DNA of 64,000 nt from Stutzerimonas stutzeri. Its GTDB lineage: Bacteria; Pseudomonadota; Gammaproteobacteria; Pseudomonadales; Pseudomonadaceae. This document shows, one piece after another, positions 18,064 to 27,400 of this stretch (position 1 is its first letter; each line of letters starts with the position of its first letter). The position numbers and the translations under genes are program-made. The stretch spans positions 2,666,001 to 2,730,000 of the forward strand of contig NZ_CP139348.1 of assembly GCF_038561965.1 (NCBI RefSeq), written 5' to 3'. The notes under the pieces are model-generated. The model searched no databases. It had not been told where the DNA came from and saw nothing but the letters and a program-made list of their open reading frames with translations.

Positions 18064-18235
18064 CGAGAACGCACCGGTCTGAAGACGCAGAGAACGCTAA
18101 CGCGGTGCTCCCTGCCCGCAAAGGTGGCAAAGCCTCTCACAGGCCGCGCATTTGCGCCAGTTTTGGCTCTAAAACTGGTTTAGCTATATCCTTTATCTTA
18201 TTGATTTAACTATGTTTTAAGTTTTCGAGGTTGCT

Positions 18236-19042
18236 ATGCAATTGATCGACATCGGGGTCAATCTGACTCACCCGTCATTCGCCGCCAACCCATCGGCCGT
18301 GGTCGAGCGCGCCAGAGCGGCAGGCGTGGTGCAGATGGTGCTTACCGGAACCAGCCTTGCAGAAAGTGAAGCGGCCCACGGGCTCTGTCGCGATCTGGAT
18401 GAATCCGGGCAGCGGCTGTTCAGCACCGCCGGGGTGCATCCGCACGACGCCAGCCAATGGTCGAGCGACAGCATCAGTCAGTTGCGCGGCCTGCTGAGCG
18501 AGCCGCAGGTGCGTGCGGTTGGCGAATGCGGCCTGGACTTCAACCGTGATTTCTCGCCCCGCCCGCAGCAGGAACGCGCGCTGGAAGAACAGCTGCAGCT
18601 GGCCGTCGAATCGCAGCTGCCGGTCTTCCTCCACGAGCGCGATGCCAGCGAGCGCCTTGCGGCGATCCTGCGACCGTTCCGTGATCACCTGAAAGCCGCT
18701 GTGGTGCACTGCTTCACTGGTGAAAAGGCGGCGCTGTACACCTATCTCGATCTTGACCTGCACATCGGCATCACCGGCTGGATCTGCGACGAGCGCCGCG
18801 GCACGCACCTGCATCCGCTGGTGAAAGTCATTCCCGAAGGACGGCTGATGCTGGAAAGCGACGCCCCGTACCTGTTACCCCGCAGCCTGCGACCAAAGCC
18901 GAAAAGCGGCCAAAACGAACCGGCCTACCTGCCGGAAGTTCTGCAAGAAGTCGCGCATCATCGTGGTGAAAGCACTGATCAACTGGCCGAACACACTACC
19001 CGGTGCGCGCGCTCGTTCTTCGGCCTGCCTGACTTCGACTGA
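18236..19042 (+). CDS. tatD: TatD-family metal-dependent deoxyribonuclease
   Basis: The 268-residue TIM-barrel hydrolase opens with IDIGVNLTHPSF, close to E. coli TatD proper, where N-L-T replaces the HxH of other members. Further metal-site motifs are GECGLDFNRDF, VFLHERDA, VVHCFTGEK and MLESDAPYLLPR. The family has 3'-5' exonuclease and quality-control nuclease activity. It is divergent from the transglycosylase gene across 172 bases. Confidence 0.92.
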   Translation: MQLIDIGVNLTHPSFAANPSAVVERARAAGVVQMVLTGTSLAESEAAHGLCRDLDESGQRLFSTAGVHPHDASQWSSDSISQLRGLLSEPQVRAVGECGLDFNRDFSPRPQQERALEEQLQLAVESQLPVFLHERDASERLAAILRPFRDHLKAAVVHCFTGEKAALYTYLDLDLHIGITGWICDERRGTHLHPLVKVIPEGRLMLESDAPYLLPRSLRPKPKSGQNEPAYLPEVLQEVAHHRGESTDQLAEHTTRCARSFFGLPDFD

Positions 19043-19147
19043 TTCACAAAATCTGCTCAAGCTCTGCGCCCCGCGGCCGTTAATTGTTAGTCGCGCCGCA
19101 GAGCGCTTTGCCGCGCTCCGGCAACCTCCTATAGAAGAAGGGCAGTC

Positions 19148-20617
19148 ATGGCCGTTTGGATTCGCGATCTGTCGCTCAAGTACAAATTCTGGGCGCTCAA
19201 CATGGTGACGTTCGTCATCGCCTTGTTGCTGGTTCTATATGCCGTGCAGCTGGAACAAACCGCCCGTAGTGGCGATGCCCAGGCGCAAGCGCAGGGGCGC
19301 GCTTCGCTGCTGGCGGCCTGGCCGGACTCCGCCGCGCTACCGCAAGCGCCGGATCTCGTTCTGTTTCAGACGAACCAGCGCGCCTCGATCGAGGGTCAGC
19401 CGGTTGCGGAAAGGGGCTGGACCGCCCTGGCCCATGATCGCCTGTTCGCCAACAACCCCGTTATAGGCGCGCAAGTCGTTACCCGCGCCGATGGCACTAC
19501 GCTTGCGGTGCTGGCGCGCACGCCGAGCGTGTCGCAGGTGCTGGGCGAGCACTTTGTCAGCTACGCCGCAGCGGTCGCGGTGCTGATGCTTGGCCTGCTC
19601 GCCGCATCCCAGTTGCTCATCCGCTTTTTGCTCAGCCACCTCAACACACTCAAGGACGTCATGCTGCACGTCGAGCGCAGCGGTGATCTGCAGGCGCGCG
19701 TACCGCTGGACAGTCGCGACGAAGTTGGCCAGATGGCCAGTGCCTTCAACGCCATGCAAGGCGGCTATCAGCGCGTTGTCAGTACGGTTGCCCAGGCGGC
19801 AGCCCGACTCGACGAAGGTACGAGCCGCCTCGCCAAGAGCATGAACGACGTGCACAAAGGCATGCGCGGCCAGCAGGGTGAAACTGATCAGGCGGCGACC
19901 GCAATCAACGAAATGAGCGCCACGGTGCATCAGATTGCCGAGCATGCACGTGAGAACCGCGACCAGTCGCAGAACGCTGATCGCCTTGCTGGCGACGGCC
20001 ATCGCGTTGTCGGACGTGTCGAGAAGTCGATCTCCAGTCTTTCCCTGGGCGTACAGCAGACCGGCGAGATGATCGAGAAGCTCGCCGCGGACAGCCAGAA
20101 GATCAACGGCGTGGTCAATGTGATCCATAGCATTGCCGAACAGACCAACCTGCTGGCACTCAACGCCGCCATCGAAGCCGCCCGCGCCGGCGAACAGGGC
20201 CGCGGATTCGCCGTGGTCGCCGATGAGGTCCGCAACCTGGCCAAACGGGTGCAAGACTCCACCGACGAGATCACCCAGATGATCTCCGGCCTGCAATCGA
20301 TGACCCGCGACGCCGTGGAATTCATGCAGGAGAGTTCGCTCAAGGCCGACGATTGCGTGCGTGAAGCCCATGAAGCAGCGCAAGCGCTGGAGGCCATCGC
20401 CGACGCGGTCGGACAGATGCGCGAAAGCAACACCCAGATCGCCGTGGCTGCCGAGCAGCAAAGCCAGGTGGCCGAAGAGCTCAACCGCTCGGTTACCGGC
20501 ATCCGCGACGTCACCGAGCGTACGGTAGAGCAGACCGTAAGCTCCGCCAGCACCAGCGCCGAATTGGCAGCGCTCTCCACCGATCTCAGTCGCGCCATCG
20601 GCCAGCTAAAGCTCTGA
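19148..20617 (+). CDS. Methyl-accepting chemotaxis protein
   Basis: A 489-residue chemoreceptor. Membrane helix 1 lies at about 17-38, followed by a short periplasmic sensor region of about 90 residues and helix 2 at about 138-162. A HAMP domain follows (about 163-215), then a cytoplasmic signalling domain whose hairpin tip is IAEQTNLLALNAAIEAARAGEQGRGFAVVADEVR, broken here for length only. The small sensor region gives no ligand prediction. The gene closes the core-type segment; the riboswitch operon follows in the same direction. Confidence 0.93.
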   Translation: MAVWIRDLSLKYKFWALNMVTFVIALLLVLYAVQLEQTARSGDAQAQAQGRASLLAAWPDSAALPQAPDLVLFQTNQRASIEGQPVAERGWTALAHDRLFANNPVIGAQVVTRADGTTLAVLARTPSVSQVLGEHFVSYAAAVAVLMLGLLAASQLLIRFLLSHLNTLKDVMLHVERSGDLQARVPLDSRDEVGQMASAFNAMQGGYQRVVSTVAQAAARLDEGTSRLAKSMNDVHKGMRGQQGETDQAATAINEMSATVHQIAEHARENRDQSQNADRLAGDGHRVVGRVEKSISSLSLGVQQTGEMIEKLAADSQKINGVVNVIHSIAEQTNLLALNAAIEAARAGEQGRGFAVVADEVRNLAKRVQDSTDEITQMISGLQSMTRDAVEFMQESSLKADDCVREAHEAAQALEAIADAVGQMRESNTQIAVAAEQQSQVAEELNRSVTGIRDVTERTVEQTVSSASTSAELAALSTDLSRAIGQLKL

Positions 20618-20762
20618 GTCGTCGTTCGTTGCCGCCGCGTTGAATGCCACAACGCGGCGAGCGCCCGAAAAGCATGCATCGAGTCGCGGCGACGCCCCAT
20701 GACGGGGCGGCCACCGATCAGCCCCCCTTCTCCAGCCCCTGCCATGCGCGATTGTCGTGCGT

Positions 20763-20778
20763 TGGCACCGCTCTTGCT
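20763..20778 (+). promoter_or_regulatory. Sigma-54-type (-24/-12) promoter upstream of guanidine riboswitch 1
   Basis: The sequence TGGCACCGCTCTTGCT fits TGGCAC-N5-TTGCT, with GG at 20764-20765 and GC at 20776-20777, ten bases apart. It is in the same orientation as, and about 43 bases before, the first base of the riboswitch, so transcription would start just ahead of the aptamer. Sigma-54 promoters need an enhancer-binding activator. NtrC would suit a nitrogen scavenging operon, but I found no clear NtrC box in the preceding 150 bases. Confidence 0.8.
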
Positions 20779-20821
20779 TTGCTGACAGGGCAGGCCAAGC
20801 TGCTGCAAAAATTTGAAAATA

Positions 20822-20912
20822 GCCAACTAGGGTTCCGACTCGCCTGCGAGTGACTGGTCCGAGAGTTGGCGACCTCCAGTGAGGTTACACGGCGGGATAA
20901 AAGCCCGGGAGA
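20822..20912 (+). promoter_or_regulatory. Guanidine-I (ykkC) riboswitch 1
   Basis: The conserved core is complete: ACTAGGGTTCCG at 20826-20837, CTGGTCCGAGAG at 20854-20865, and the ACACGG / GGGATAAAAGCCCGGGAGA block at 20887-20912. Pairings are visible: P1 GCCAACT (20822-20828) with AGTTGGC (20864-20870), P2 ACTCG (20838-20842) with CGAGT (20847-20851), and P3 ACCTC (20872-20876) with GAGGT (20881-20885). This class turns on genes when it binds free guanidinium. Genes downstream encode guanidine uptake and degradation, which supports the call. Confidence 0.96.
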
Positions 20913-20965
20913 ACAGCGTGATTGCACGCAGCTCCTGCGCTATTCCAAACACTGGAGGGTTTGCC

Positions 20966-21094
20966 ATGTGCCCGTTCGAATCGGCCCTGCCGATCAATGC
21001 CCTGTTGTCTGTCGGCGCACCAGTCTCGCACATGCCGGATGACTGCCCGCCGGCGCTGGCGCCTAGCGAGCCGGGCCTCTGCCCATGCGCCTGA
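20966..21094 (+). CDS. 42-residue leader ORF between riboswitch 1 and the ABC permease
   Basis: A short reading frame begins at ATG 20966 after a good GGAGGG ribosome-binding site and ends ten bases inside the permease gene. It encodes MCPFESALPINALLSVGAP and a proline- and cysteine-containing tail ending CPCA, with four cysteines in all. The permease start at 21085 has no evident Shine-Dalgarno of its own, so translational coupling through this frame is plausible. I know no homologue. It could be a regulatory leader, a small protein, or the fortuitous carrier of the riboswitch-controlled ribosome-binding site. Confidence 0.5.
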   Translation: MCPFESALPINALLSVGAPVSHMPDDCPPALAPSEPGLCPCA

Positions 21095-21900
21095 TCAATC
21101 GTTCACCCAGCCGCACCGGCTGGCTAGCCCTGGCCATACTGCCCTTTGCCCTGTTGTTGGCGTTGTACCTGACGGCCTCGACCCAGCGCCTGGAACTCAA
21201 CCCCAACGACAAGCTGCTGCCCAGCTTCGGCCAGATGAGCGCCGCCGTCGAACGCCTCGCTTTCACCCCCGACAAACGCTCCGGCGACTATCTGTTCTGG
21301 CAGGACACCGCCTCCAGCCTAAAGCGCCTCGGTATCGGCCTCGCCATTGCGGCGGTAGCCGGACTCTGCCTGGGCATCGCCGCCGGCACGCTGCCCCTGT
21401 TTAGCGCGCCGCTTTCGCCCTTGCTCACGGTGCTTTCGATGGTGCCGCCACTGGCGATCCTGCCGATCCTGTTCATCGTGTTCGGGCTGGGCGAACTGTC
21501 CAAGGTGATGCTCATCGTCATCGGTATCACGCCGATCCTCGCCCGCGACCTGGAGCAGCGCGCCCGCGAGATCCCCCGCGAATTGCTGATCAAGGCGCAA
21601 ACCCTTGGGGCCAACACCTGGACGCTGATCCTGCGCCTGGTGCTGCCGCAGCTGATGCCGCGCCTGCTGATCAGCCTGCGCCTGGTGCTCGGCTCGGCCT
21701 GGTTGTTTCTCATCGCCGCCGAGGCCATCGCCTCCACGGACGGCCTCGGCTACCGCATCTTTCTAGTGCGTCGCTACATGGCGATGGACGTGATTCTGCC
21801 TTATGTCGCCTGGATCACCGCGTTGGCCTGGTCCATGGATTACCTGCTACGGCGCCTGACCCAGCTGCTGTTCCCCTGGTACGAAGGAGCCAAGGCATGA
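21085..21900 (+). CDS. ABC transporter permease, NitT/TauT type, guanidine operon
   Basis: The 271-residue membrane protein has an N-terminal helix (13-30), a periplasmic loop and about five further helices. The cytoplasmic EAA-like loop ERAREIPRELLIKAQTLGA (approximate) contacts the ATPase. It belongs to the nitrate/sulfonate/taurine class used by urea-carboxylase-linked transporters. The gene overlaps the next one by four bases (ATGA). No substrate-binding protein gene accompanies it in this operon; the probable partner lies at 43440-44507. Confidence 0.9.
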   Translation: MRLINRSPSRTGWLALAILPFALLLALYLTASTQRLELNPNDKLLPSFGQMSAAVERLAFTPDKRSGDYLFWQDTASSLKRLGIGLAIAAVAGLCLGIAAGTLPLFSAPLSPLLTVLSMVPPLAILPILFIVFGLGELSKVMLIVIGITPILARDLEQRAREIPRELLIKAQTLGANTWTLILRLVLPQLMPRLLISLRLVLGSAWLFLIAAEAIASTDGLGYRIFLVRRYMAMDVILPYVAWITALAWSMDYLLRRLTQLLFPWYEGAKA

Positions 21901-22781
21901 GCGATATCAACGCGAACGCGCCCGTGGCCGCACACTCCGAGCACCGCGCAACGCAGCCAGGGGCTCGCGTAGCAGGCTCCCCCAACACCTTTATCCAGGT
22001 GAAGAACGTCTGGCAGGAATACGGCGATCAGGTGGTGCTGGAGCGCCTGAATCTGGATATCAGCGAAGGCGAGTTCTGCACCCTGGTCGGTGCCTCCGGC
22101 TGCGGCAAGTCGACCTTCCTGCGCCTACTACTGGGTCAGGAAACACCGAGCCGCGGCGAACTGCTGCTGGACGGCAAGCCACTGGCCGGCGAACCAGACG
22201 CCAGCCGCGGCGTGGTTTTCCAGCGCTATTCGGTGTTCCCGCATCTGTCGGTGCAGGACAACGTCGCCCTCGGCCTCGAGCTGCCGCGTGCCCCGCTGCT
22301 CGGCCGCCTGCTCGGACGCCACAAGCGCGAGGCCCGCGAGCAGGCCGCGCAGATGCTGCACAAGGTTGGCCTCGGCCACGCCCTGGACAAGTATCCGGCG
22401 CAGCTGTCGGGCGGCATGCAGCAGCGCCTCGCGATCGCCCAGGCGCTGGTGATGAAACCCCGCGTGCTGCTGCTGGACGAACCCTTCGGCGCACTCGACC
22501 CCGGCATCCGCAAGGACATGCACACGCTGCTGCTGGAGCTGTGGCGGGAGACCCGATTGACCGTGTTCATGGTCACCCATGACCTGTCGGAAGGCTTCAC
22601 CCTCGGCAGCCGCATCCTGGTCTTCGATAAGCCACGCATCGATCCCCATGCACCGGGCGCCTATGGCGCGCGAGTGACCTACGACATTCCGCTGCACGAG
22701 GGCCGCCACGCACCCGGCGCGTCCGCTGGCCTTTCGGCCGTCCTCGGCGAGCCACTTCGAACTGCCCATCAAGGAGCCTGA
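21897..22781 (+). CDS. ABC transporter ATP-binding protein, NitT/TauT type, guanidine operon
   Basis: A 294-residue ATPase with Walker A GASGCGKSTFLRLL, signature LSGGMQQRLAIAQAL and Walker B RVLLLDEPFGALD. An N-terminal extension of about 30 residues precedes the domain. The gene starts in the permease stop (ATGA) and ends one base before the next gene. By operon context and riboswitch control it powers uptake of guanidine or a close relative. Older annotations of this family call it a urea carboxylase-linked ABC transporter. Confidence 0.9.
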   Translation: MSDINANAPVAAHSEHRATQPGARVAGSPNTFIQVKNVWQEYGDQVVLERLNLDISEGEFCTLVGASGCGKSTFLRLLLGQETPSRGELLLDGKPLAGEPDASRGVVFQRYSVFPHLSVQDNVALGLELPRAPLLGRLLGRHKREAREQAAQMLHKVGLGHALDKYPAQLSGGMQQRLAIAQALVMKPRVLLLDEPFGALDPGIRKDMHTLLLELWRETRLTVFMVTHDLSEGFTLGSRILVFDKPRIDPHAPGAYGARVTYDIPLHEGRHAPGASAGLSAVLGEPLRTAHQGA

Positions 22782-22782
22782 C

Positions 22783-23511
22783 ATGAGCGCTTCACTCGCG
22801 ATTCGCCCCACGCTGTATGAGGAAACCGTTCCTGGCGGCGGCCACACCTCCTTCGTCCTCAAACGCGGCCAGCTGCTGCGCCTGACCGATATCGAAGGCG
22901 GCGCCAACGTCAGCGTCATGCTGCTCAACGCCCATGAAAAGAGCGAACGCCTCAACCTGCCGGATACGCTCAAGGGCCAGCACACCGCCAAGCTCAGCGC
23001 CGGCCACTGTCTGTACTCGGACATGGGCCGCGTACTCGCCGCAATCACCGCCGACACCTGCGGCTGGCACGACAGCTTCGGCGGCGTGCTGAACGCCGAT
23101 GAAGTCGCCGAGAAGTACGGCCAAGGGCGCTATCAGGAACTGCGCAACGGCTTCTTCCGCAACGGCACGGACAACCTGCTGGTGGAGATGGGCAAGTGGA
23201 ACCTGAACCTGCAGGACTTGCTGATGGTGCTCAATCTGTTCAGCCGGGTGGATGTCGATGCCGACGGCGCTTTCGCCTTTCAGCCCGGCAACAGCCAGGC
23301 CGGCGACTACGTCGAGCTGTACGCACCAATGGACACGCTGGTGATCCTCACTGCGCTGCAGCATCCGCTGGACCCGAATCCCGACTACGCCCCGAAACCG
23401 GTGCAGCTCAGCTGGCACAGCGTCGCCAGCGACGGCATCAGCGTGCTCTGCCGCACCTCGCGGCCAGAGAACGGCCGCGCCTTCCATAACACCGAACGGC
23501 TGTACGTCTGA
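22783..23511 (+). CDS. Carboxyguanidine deiminase subunit (DUF1989, urea carboxylase-associated protein)
   Basis: The 242-residue DUF1989 protein contains the family's metal-site signature DTCGWHDSFGG. Proteins of this pair were long called urea carboxylase-associated proteins 1 and 2. Work on guanidine catabolism identified them as subunits of carboxyguanidine deiminase, which converts carboxyguanidine to allophanate. As the longer and first member it is probably UAAP1, but I am not certain which of CgdA/CgdB it is. A GGAG ribosome-binding site precedes ATG 22783, one base after the ATPase stop. Confidence 0.9.
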   Translation: MSASLAIRPTLYEETVPGGGHTSFVLKRGQLLRLTDIEGGANVSVMLLNAHEKSERLNLPDTLKGQHTAKLSAGHCLYSDMGRVLAAITADTCGWHDSFGGVLNADEVAEKYGQGRYQELRNGFFRNGTDNLLVEMGKWNLNLQDLLMVLNLFSRVDVDADGAFAFQPGNSQAGDYVELYAPMDTLVILTALQHPLDPNPDYAPKPVQLSWHSVASDGISVLCRTSRPENGRAFHNTERLYV

Positions 23512-23522
23512 GGAGTGCCGAG

Positions 23523-24158
23523 ATGACGATCATTGAAAGCGACCTGCACCCCGAAACTGCCGTGTTCCGCCACGAAATCCCTGCTGGCGAGCCTTATCTG
23601 TTCGAAGTGAAGGCCGGCCAGACCCTGCGCCTGCTCGATCTGAAAGGTAACCAGGCCGTGGACACGCTGTTCTTCAGCGCGAGGAACCCGCGCGAGCGCT
23701 ACGACCCGCAGCGCACTCTGCGCAAGCAGAACCGCGTCTACCTCACCACCGGCACTGTGCTCTATTCGAACCTGGGTAACCCGCTGCTGACCATCGTCGC
23801 CGACACCTGCGGTCGTCACGACACGCTCGGCGGCGCCTGTGCCCAGGAAAGCAACGTGGTGCGCTACGCGCTGGACAAGCGCTACATGCACAGCTGCCGC
23901 GACAACTTCCTGCGCGCGAGCCTCAACGACGGCCGCCTGAGCAAGCGCGACATTGGCGCCAACATCAACTTCTTCATGAACGTGCCGGTAACGCCAGAGG
24001 GCGGGCTGACCTTTGCCGACGGCATCTCTGCCCCCGGCAAGTACGTCGAGCTCAAGGCCGAGCAGGACGTGATCGTGCTGATTTCCAATTGCCCGCAGTT
24101 GAACAACCCCTGCAACGGCTGGAACCCGACCCCGGCCGAGGTGCTGGTGTGGAACTGA
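23523..24158 (+). CDS. Carboxyguanidine deiminase subunit (DUF1989, second urea carboxylase-associated protein)
   Basis: The 211-residue partner of the preceding protein has the parallel motif DTCGRHDTLGGAC and the same overall DUF1989 fold. The two proteins are clear paralogues with low identity and form a heteromeric enzyme in characterised systems. It lies 11 bases downstream of its partner with a GAGG-type site. Its stop TGA overlaps the ATG of a 37-codon frame (TGATG). It is probably UAAP2. Confidence 0.9.
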   Translation: MTIIESDLHPETAVFRHEIPAGEPYLFEVKAGQTLRLLDLKGNQAVDTLFFSARNPRERYDPQRTLRKQNRVYLTTGTVLYSNLGNPLLTIVADTCGRHDTLGGACAQESNVVRYALDKRYMHSCRDNFLRASLNDGRLSKRDIGANINFFMNVPVTPEGGLTFADGISAPGKYVELKAEQDVIVLISNCPQLNNPCNGWNPTPAEVLVWN

Positions 24159-24271
24159 TGCCGCTGTTGCGACGCTACCTACTGCCGCTGCTGCAGGCAC
24201 GTGCCGGGCAGCGGCCCACCGAACCCAGGCCGGATACACCCGGCAAGGATGACCATCGCGCCGCCCAGTAG
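24158..24271 (+). CDS. 37-residue ORF coupled to the deiminase gene
   Basis: A small reading frame starts in the TGATG overlap at the end of the DUF1989 gene and ends at TAG 24271. The product, MPLLRRYLLPLLQARAGQRP followed by a charged tail, starts like a basic amphipathic or membrane-binding helix. The stop-start overlap favours real translation by coupling. No homologue is known to me, and 37 codons can arise by chance. Confidence 0.4.
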   Translation: MPLLRRYLLPLLQARAGQRPTEPRPDTPGKDDHRAAQ

Positions 24272-24296
24272 AACCGTAGGGTGGGCCGGGCGGCGT

Positions 24297-24361
24297 CGTA
24301 GGGTGGGCTTCAGCCCACCATGTTGACCGACTGCTAACGGTGGGCTCAAGCCCGCCCTACG
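24297..24361. repeat. Inverted doublet of REP-like palindromes
   Basis: Two 23-base units face each other. The first, at 24297-24319, is CGTAGGGTGGGCTT plus CAGCCCACC. The second, at 24339-24361, is its inverted copy with two differences. Each contains its own hairpin (GGTGGGCT/AGCCCACC and GGTGGGCT/AGCCCGCC). A third, partial GTAGGGTGGGC occurs at 24275. This is the extragenic palindrome style common in P. stutzeri genomes. It lies inside the guanidine operon, between the deiminase and carboxylase genes, where it could modulate transcript stability or attenuate transcription. Confidence 0.8.
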
Positions 24362-24471
24362 GCGACTTTGAGCGCCGCGATGCTATTGATCGTAATCACC
24401 ACCACGGACGACCGTGGCGATGAACGAATAGAAGCGGGACGGCCCGCCTTGCCCGTTGAGGGTTACCCAAG

Positions 24472-27400
24472 ATGTTCGACAAACTCCTGATTGCCAACCG
24501 CGGCGCCATTGCTTGCCGCATCCTGCGTACGCTGCGCGCCCTAGACGTGAAAGGCGTGGCCGTCTATTCCGAGGCCGACGCCGCCAGCCTGCATATCCAG
24601 CAGGCCGATGAAGCCCATAGCCTCGGTGAAGGGGCTGCCCCGAACACCTATCTGGTGGTCGACAAGATTCTCGGCATCGCGCTTGAAACCGGTGCAAGAG
24701 CGATTCACCCCGGCTATGGCTTCCTCTCCGAGAACGCGGCCTTTGCCGAGGCCTGCGAGGCCGCCGGCATCGCCTTCGTCGGGCCAACGCCGGAGCAGTT
24801 GCGCGTGTTCGGCCTCAAGCACACCGCCCGCGCGCTGGCCAAGCAGCATGGCGTACCGATGCTCGAAGGCACCGAACTGCTGGAAAATCTCGATACCGCG
24901 CTCGTCGCTGGCGAGCAGGTCGGCTACCCGGTGATGCTGAAAAGCACCGCTGGCGGCGGCGGCATCGGCATGCGCGTATGCAACACCGCCGCCGAGCTGA
25001 GCGAGGCCTTCGATGCGGTCAAACGCCTCGGGCAGAACAACTTCAGCGACTCGGGCGTGTTCATCGAGAAATACATTCAGCGCGCCCGCCACCTGGAGGT
25101 ACAGGTGTTCGGTGATGGCCGGGGCGACGTGATCGCCTTAGGCGTTCGCGACTGCTCGGTGCAGCGGCGCAACCAGAAGGTACTGGAGGAAACCCCGGCG
25201 CCGAACCTGCCGGCCGGCATGGCGGAAGCGCTCTGCGAGGCGGCAATCAAGCTGGCCAAGGCGGTCAGCTACCGCAGCGCCGGCACGGTCGAGTTCGTCT
25301 ATGACGCCGAGGCCGCTCGCTTCTACTTCCTCGAGGTAAATACCCGTCTGCAAGTCGAGCACGGGGTGACCGAGCAGGTCTGGGGCGTGGACCTGGTGCG
25401 CTGGATGATCGAGCTGGCGGCCGGTGATCTGCCGCCGCTGGCTGAACTGGCCAAGGGCTTGAAGTCCGAGGGCCACGCCATTCAGGCGCGCCTCTATGCC
25501 GAGGATCCGGGCCGCGATTTCCAGCCGAGTCCTGGCTTGCTGACTGCCGTGAGTTTCCCCAAGGGTGACGGCAAGGCCCTGCGCATCGATACCTGGGTCG
25601 AGGCCGGCTGCGAGATTCCGCCCTACTTCGACCCGATGACCGCCAAGCTCATCACTTGGGCGCCTACTCGAGGCCAGGCCTGTGCCGCGCTCGATCAGGC
25701 GCTGGACGCTACCACGCTGTATGGCGTCGAGACCAACCGCGACTACCTGCGGCAGATCCTCGCGTATACCCCGTTCGCCGAGGGCAACCCCTGGACCCGC
25801 TGCCTGGAAAGCCTGACCTACCGCGCCACTACGTTCGAAGTGATCAGCGCCGGCACCCAGACCACCGTGCAGGACTACCCCGGCCGGCTCGGTTACTGGG
25901 CCGTCGGCGTGCCACCGTCTGGCCCGATGGACAGTCGTGCGCTGCGCCTGGGCAACGCGCTGCTGGGTAATCCGGCGGAGGCAGCTGGCCTGGAAATCAC
26001 CATGAGCGGACCGATCCTGCGTTTCAACACCGACGCAGTGGTGACCGTAACAGGCGCCGAGATCCCGCTGAAGCTCGACGACATCGAACTATCGATGTGC
26101 ACTACGATCCTGATCAAAGCCGGCAGCACGCTTGCGCTCGGCACCATCGCGGGCGCCGGTGCGCGCAGCTATCTGTGCGTACGCGGCGGGCTGCAAGTCC
26201 CCGATTATCTCGGCAGCAAGAGCACCTTCACCCTTGGCCAGTTCGGCGGCCATGCCGGTCGCGCCTTGCGGGCCGGTGACGTGTTACATATTCCGGCGCT
26301 GACGGACGAAAGCGTTGGCGCGAGCCTGCCTCGGGAACTGTGCTCTGCCCTGCCAGCGGTGCGGGAAATCCGCGTGATCTACGGCCCGCATGGCGCACCG
26401 GAATATTTCACCGAAGGCTATATCGAGAGGTTCTTCGCCACCGACTGGGAAGTGCATTTCAACTCCAGCCGCACCGGCGTGCGCTTGATCGGCCCGAAAC
26501 CCGAGTGGGTGCGCGACAGCGGCGGCGAGGCCGGTCTGCATCCCTCCAACATCCACGACAACCCCTACGCCATCGGTGCGGTGGACTTTACCGGTGACAT
26601 GCCGGTGATTCTCGGCCCGGACGGCCCGAGCCTCGGCGGCTTCGTCTGCCCGGTGACCATCATCGAAGCCGACCTCTGGCAGCTCGGCCAACTCAAGGCC
26701 GGCGACAGAGTGCGTTTCGTACCGGTGGACGTGGCTACCGCACGCAAGCTGGCCCAGGCAGCCAACACCGAGTGCGCCCGTCTTGCCGCCGCGCCGGTGC
26801 CGTGCGTGCCGGTGGCGCTGGAATCGCCCATCGTGCTGGATATCGGCGAGGCGGATACGCGCCTGGTGGCGCGCCTCTCCGGCGACACCCACCTCTTGCT
26901 GGAAATCGGTCAACCGGAACTGGACCTGGTGCTGCGTTTCCGTGGCCATGCGCTGATGCAGGCGCTGGAGGCGAAGCAGCTGGACGGCGTGATCGACCTC
27001 ACCCCCGGGATTCGCTCGTTGCAAGTGCACTACCAGCCCGAAACCCTGCCATTGGCCAGCCTGCTCGACACTGTCGCCGGCCTATGGGACGCAGTGTGCT
27101 CGGCACAGGATCTGAGAGTCCCGTCGCGAATCGTCCACCTGCCACTGTCCTGGGATGACCCGGCCTGCCAACTGGCGATCGACAAGTACATGACTACCGT
27201 GCGCAAGGACGCCCCCTGGTGCCCGAGCAATCTGGAGTTCATCCGCCGCATCAACGACCTGCCAAACCTCGATGCCGTCTACCGCACCGTATTCGAAGCC
27301 AGCTATCTGGTCATGGGCCTGGGCGACGTCTACCTCGGTGCGCCGGTGGCCACTCCGCTGGACCCACGGCATCGGCTGGTCACCACCAAGTACAACCCGG

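Noticed and set aside
19337..20461. 374-codon minus-strand frame opposite the chemoreceptor
   Set aside because: It mirrors the repetitive codon pattern of the coiled-coil receptor and matches no family.
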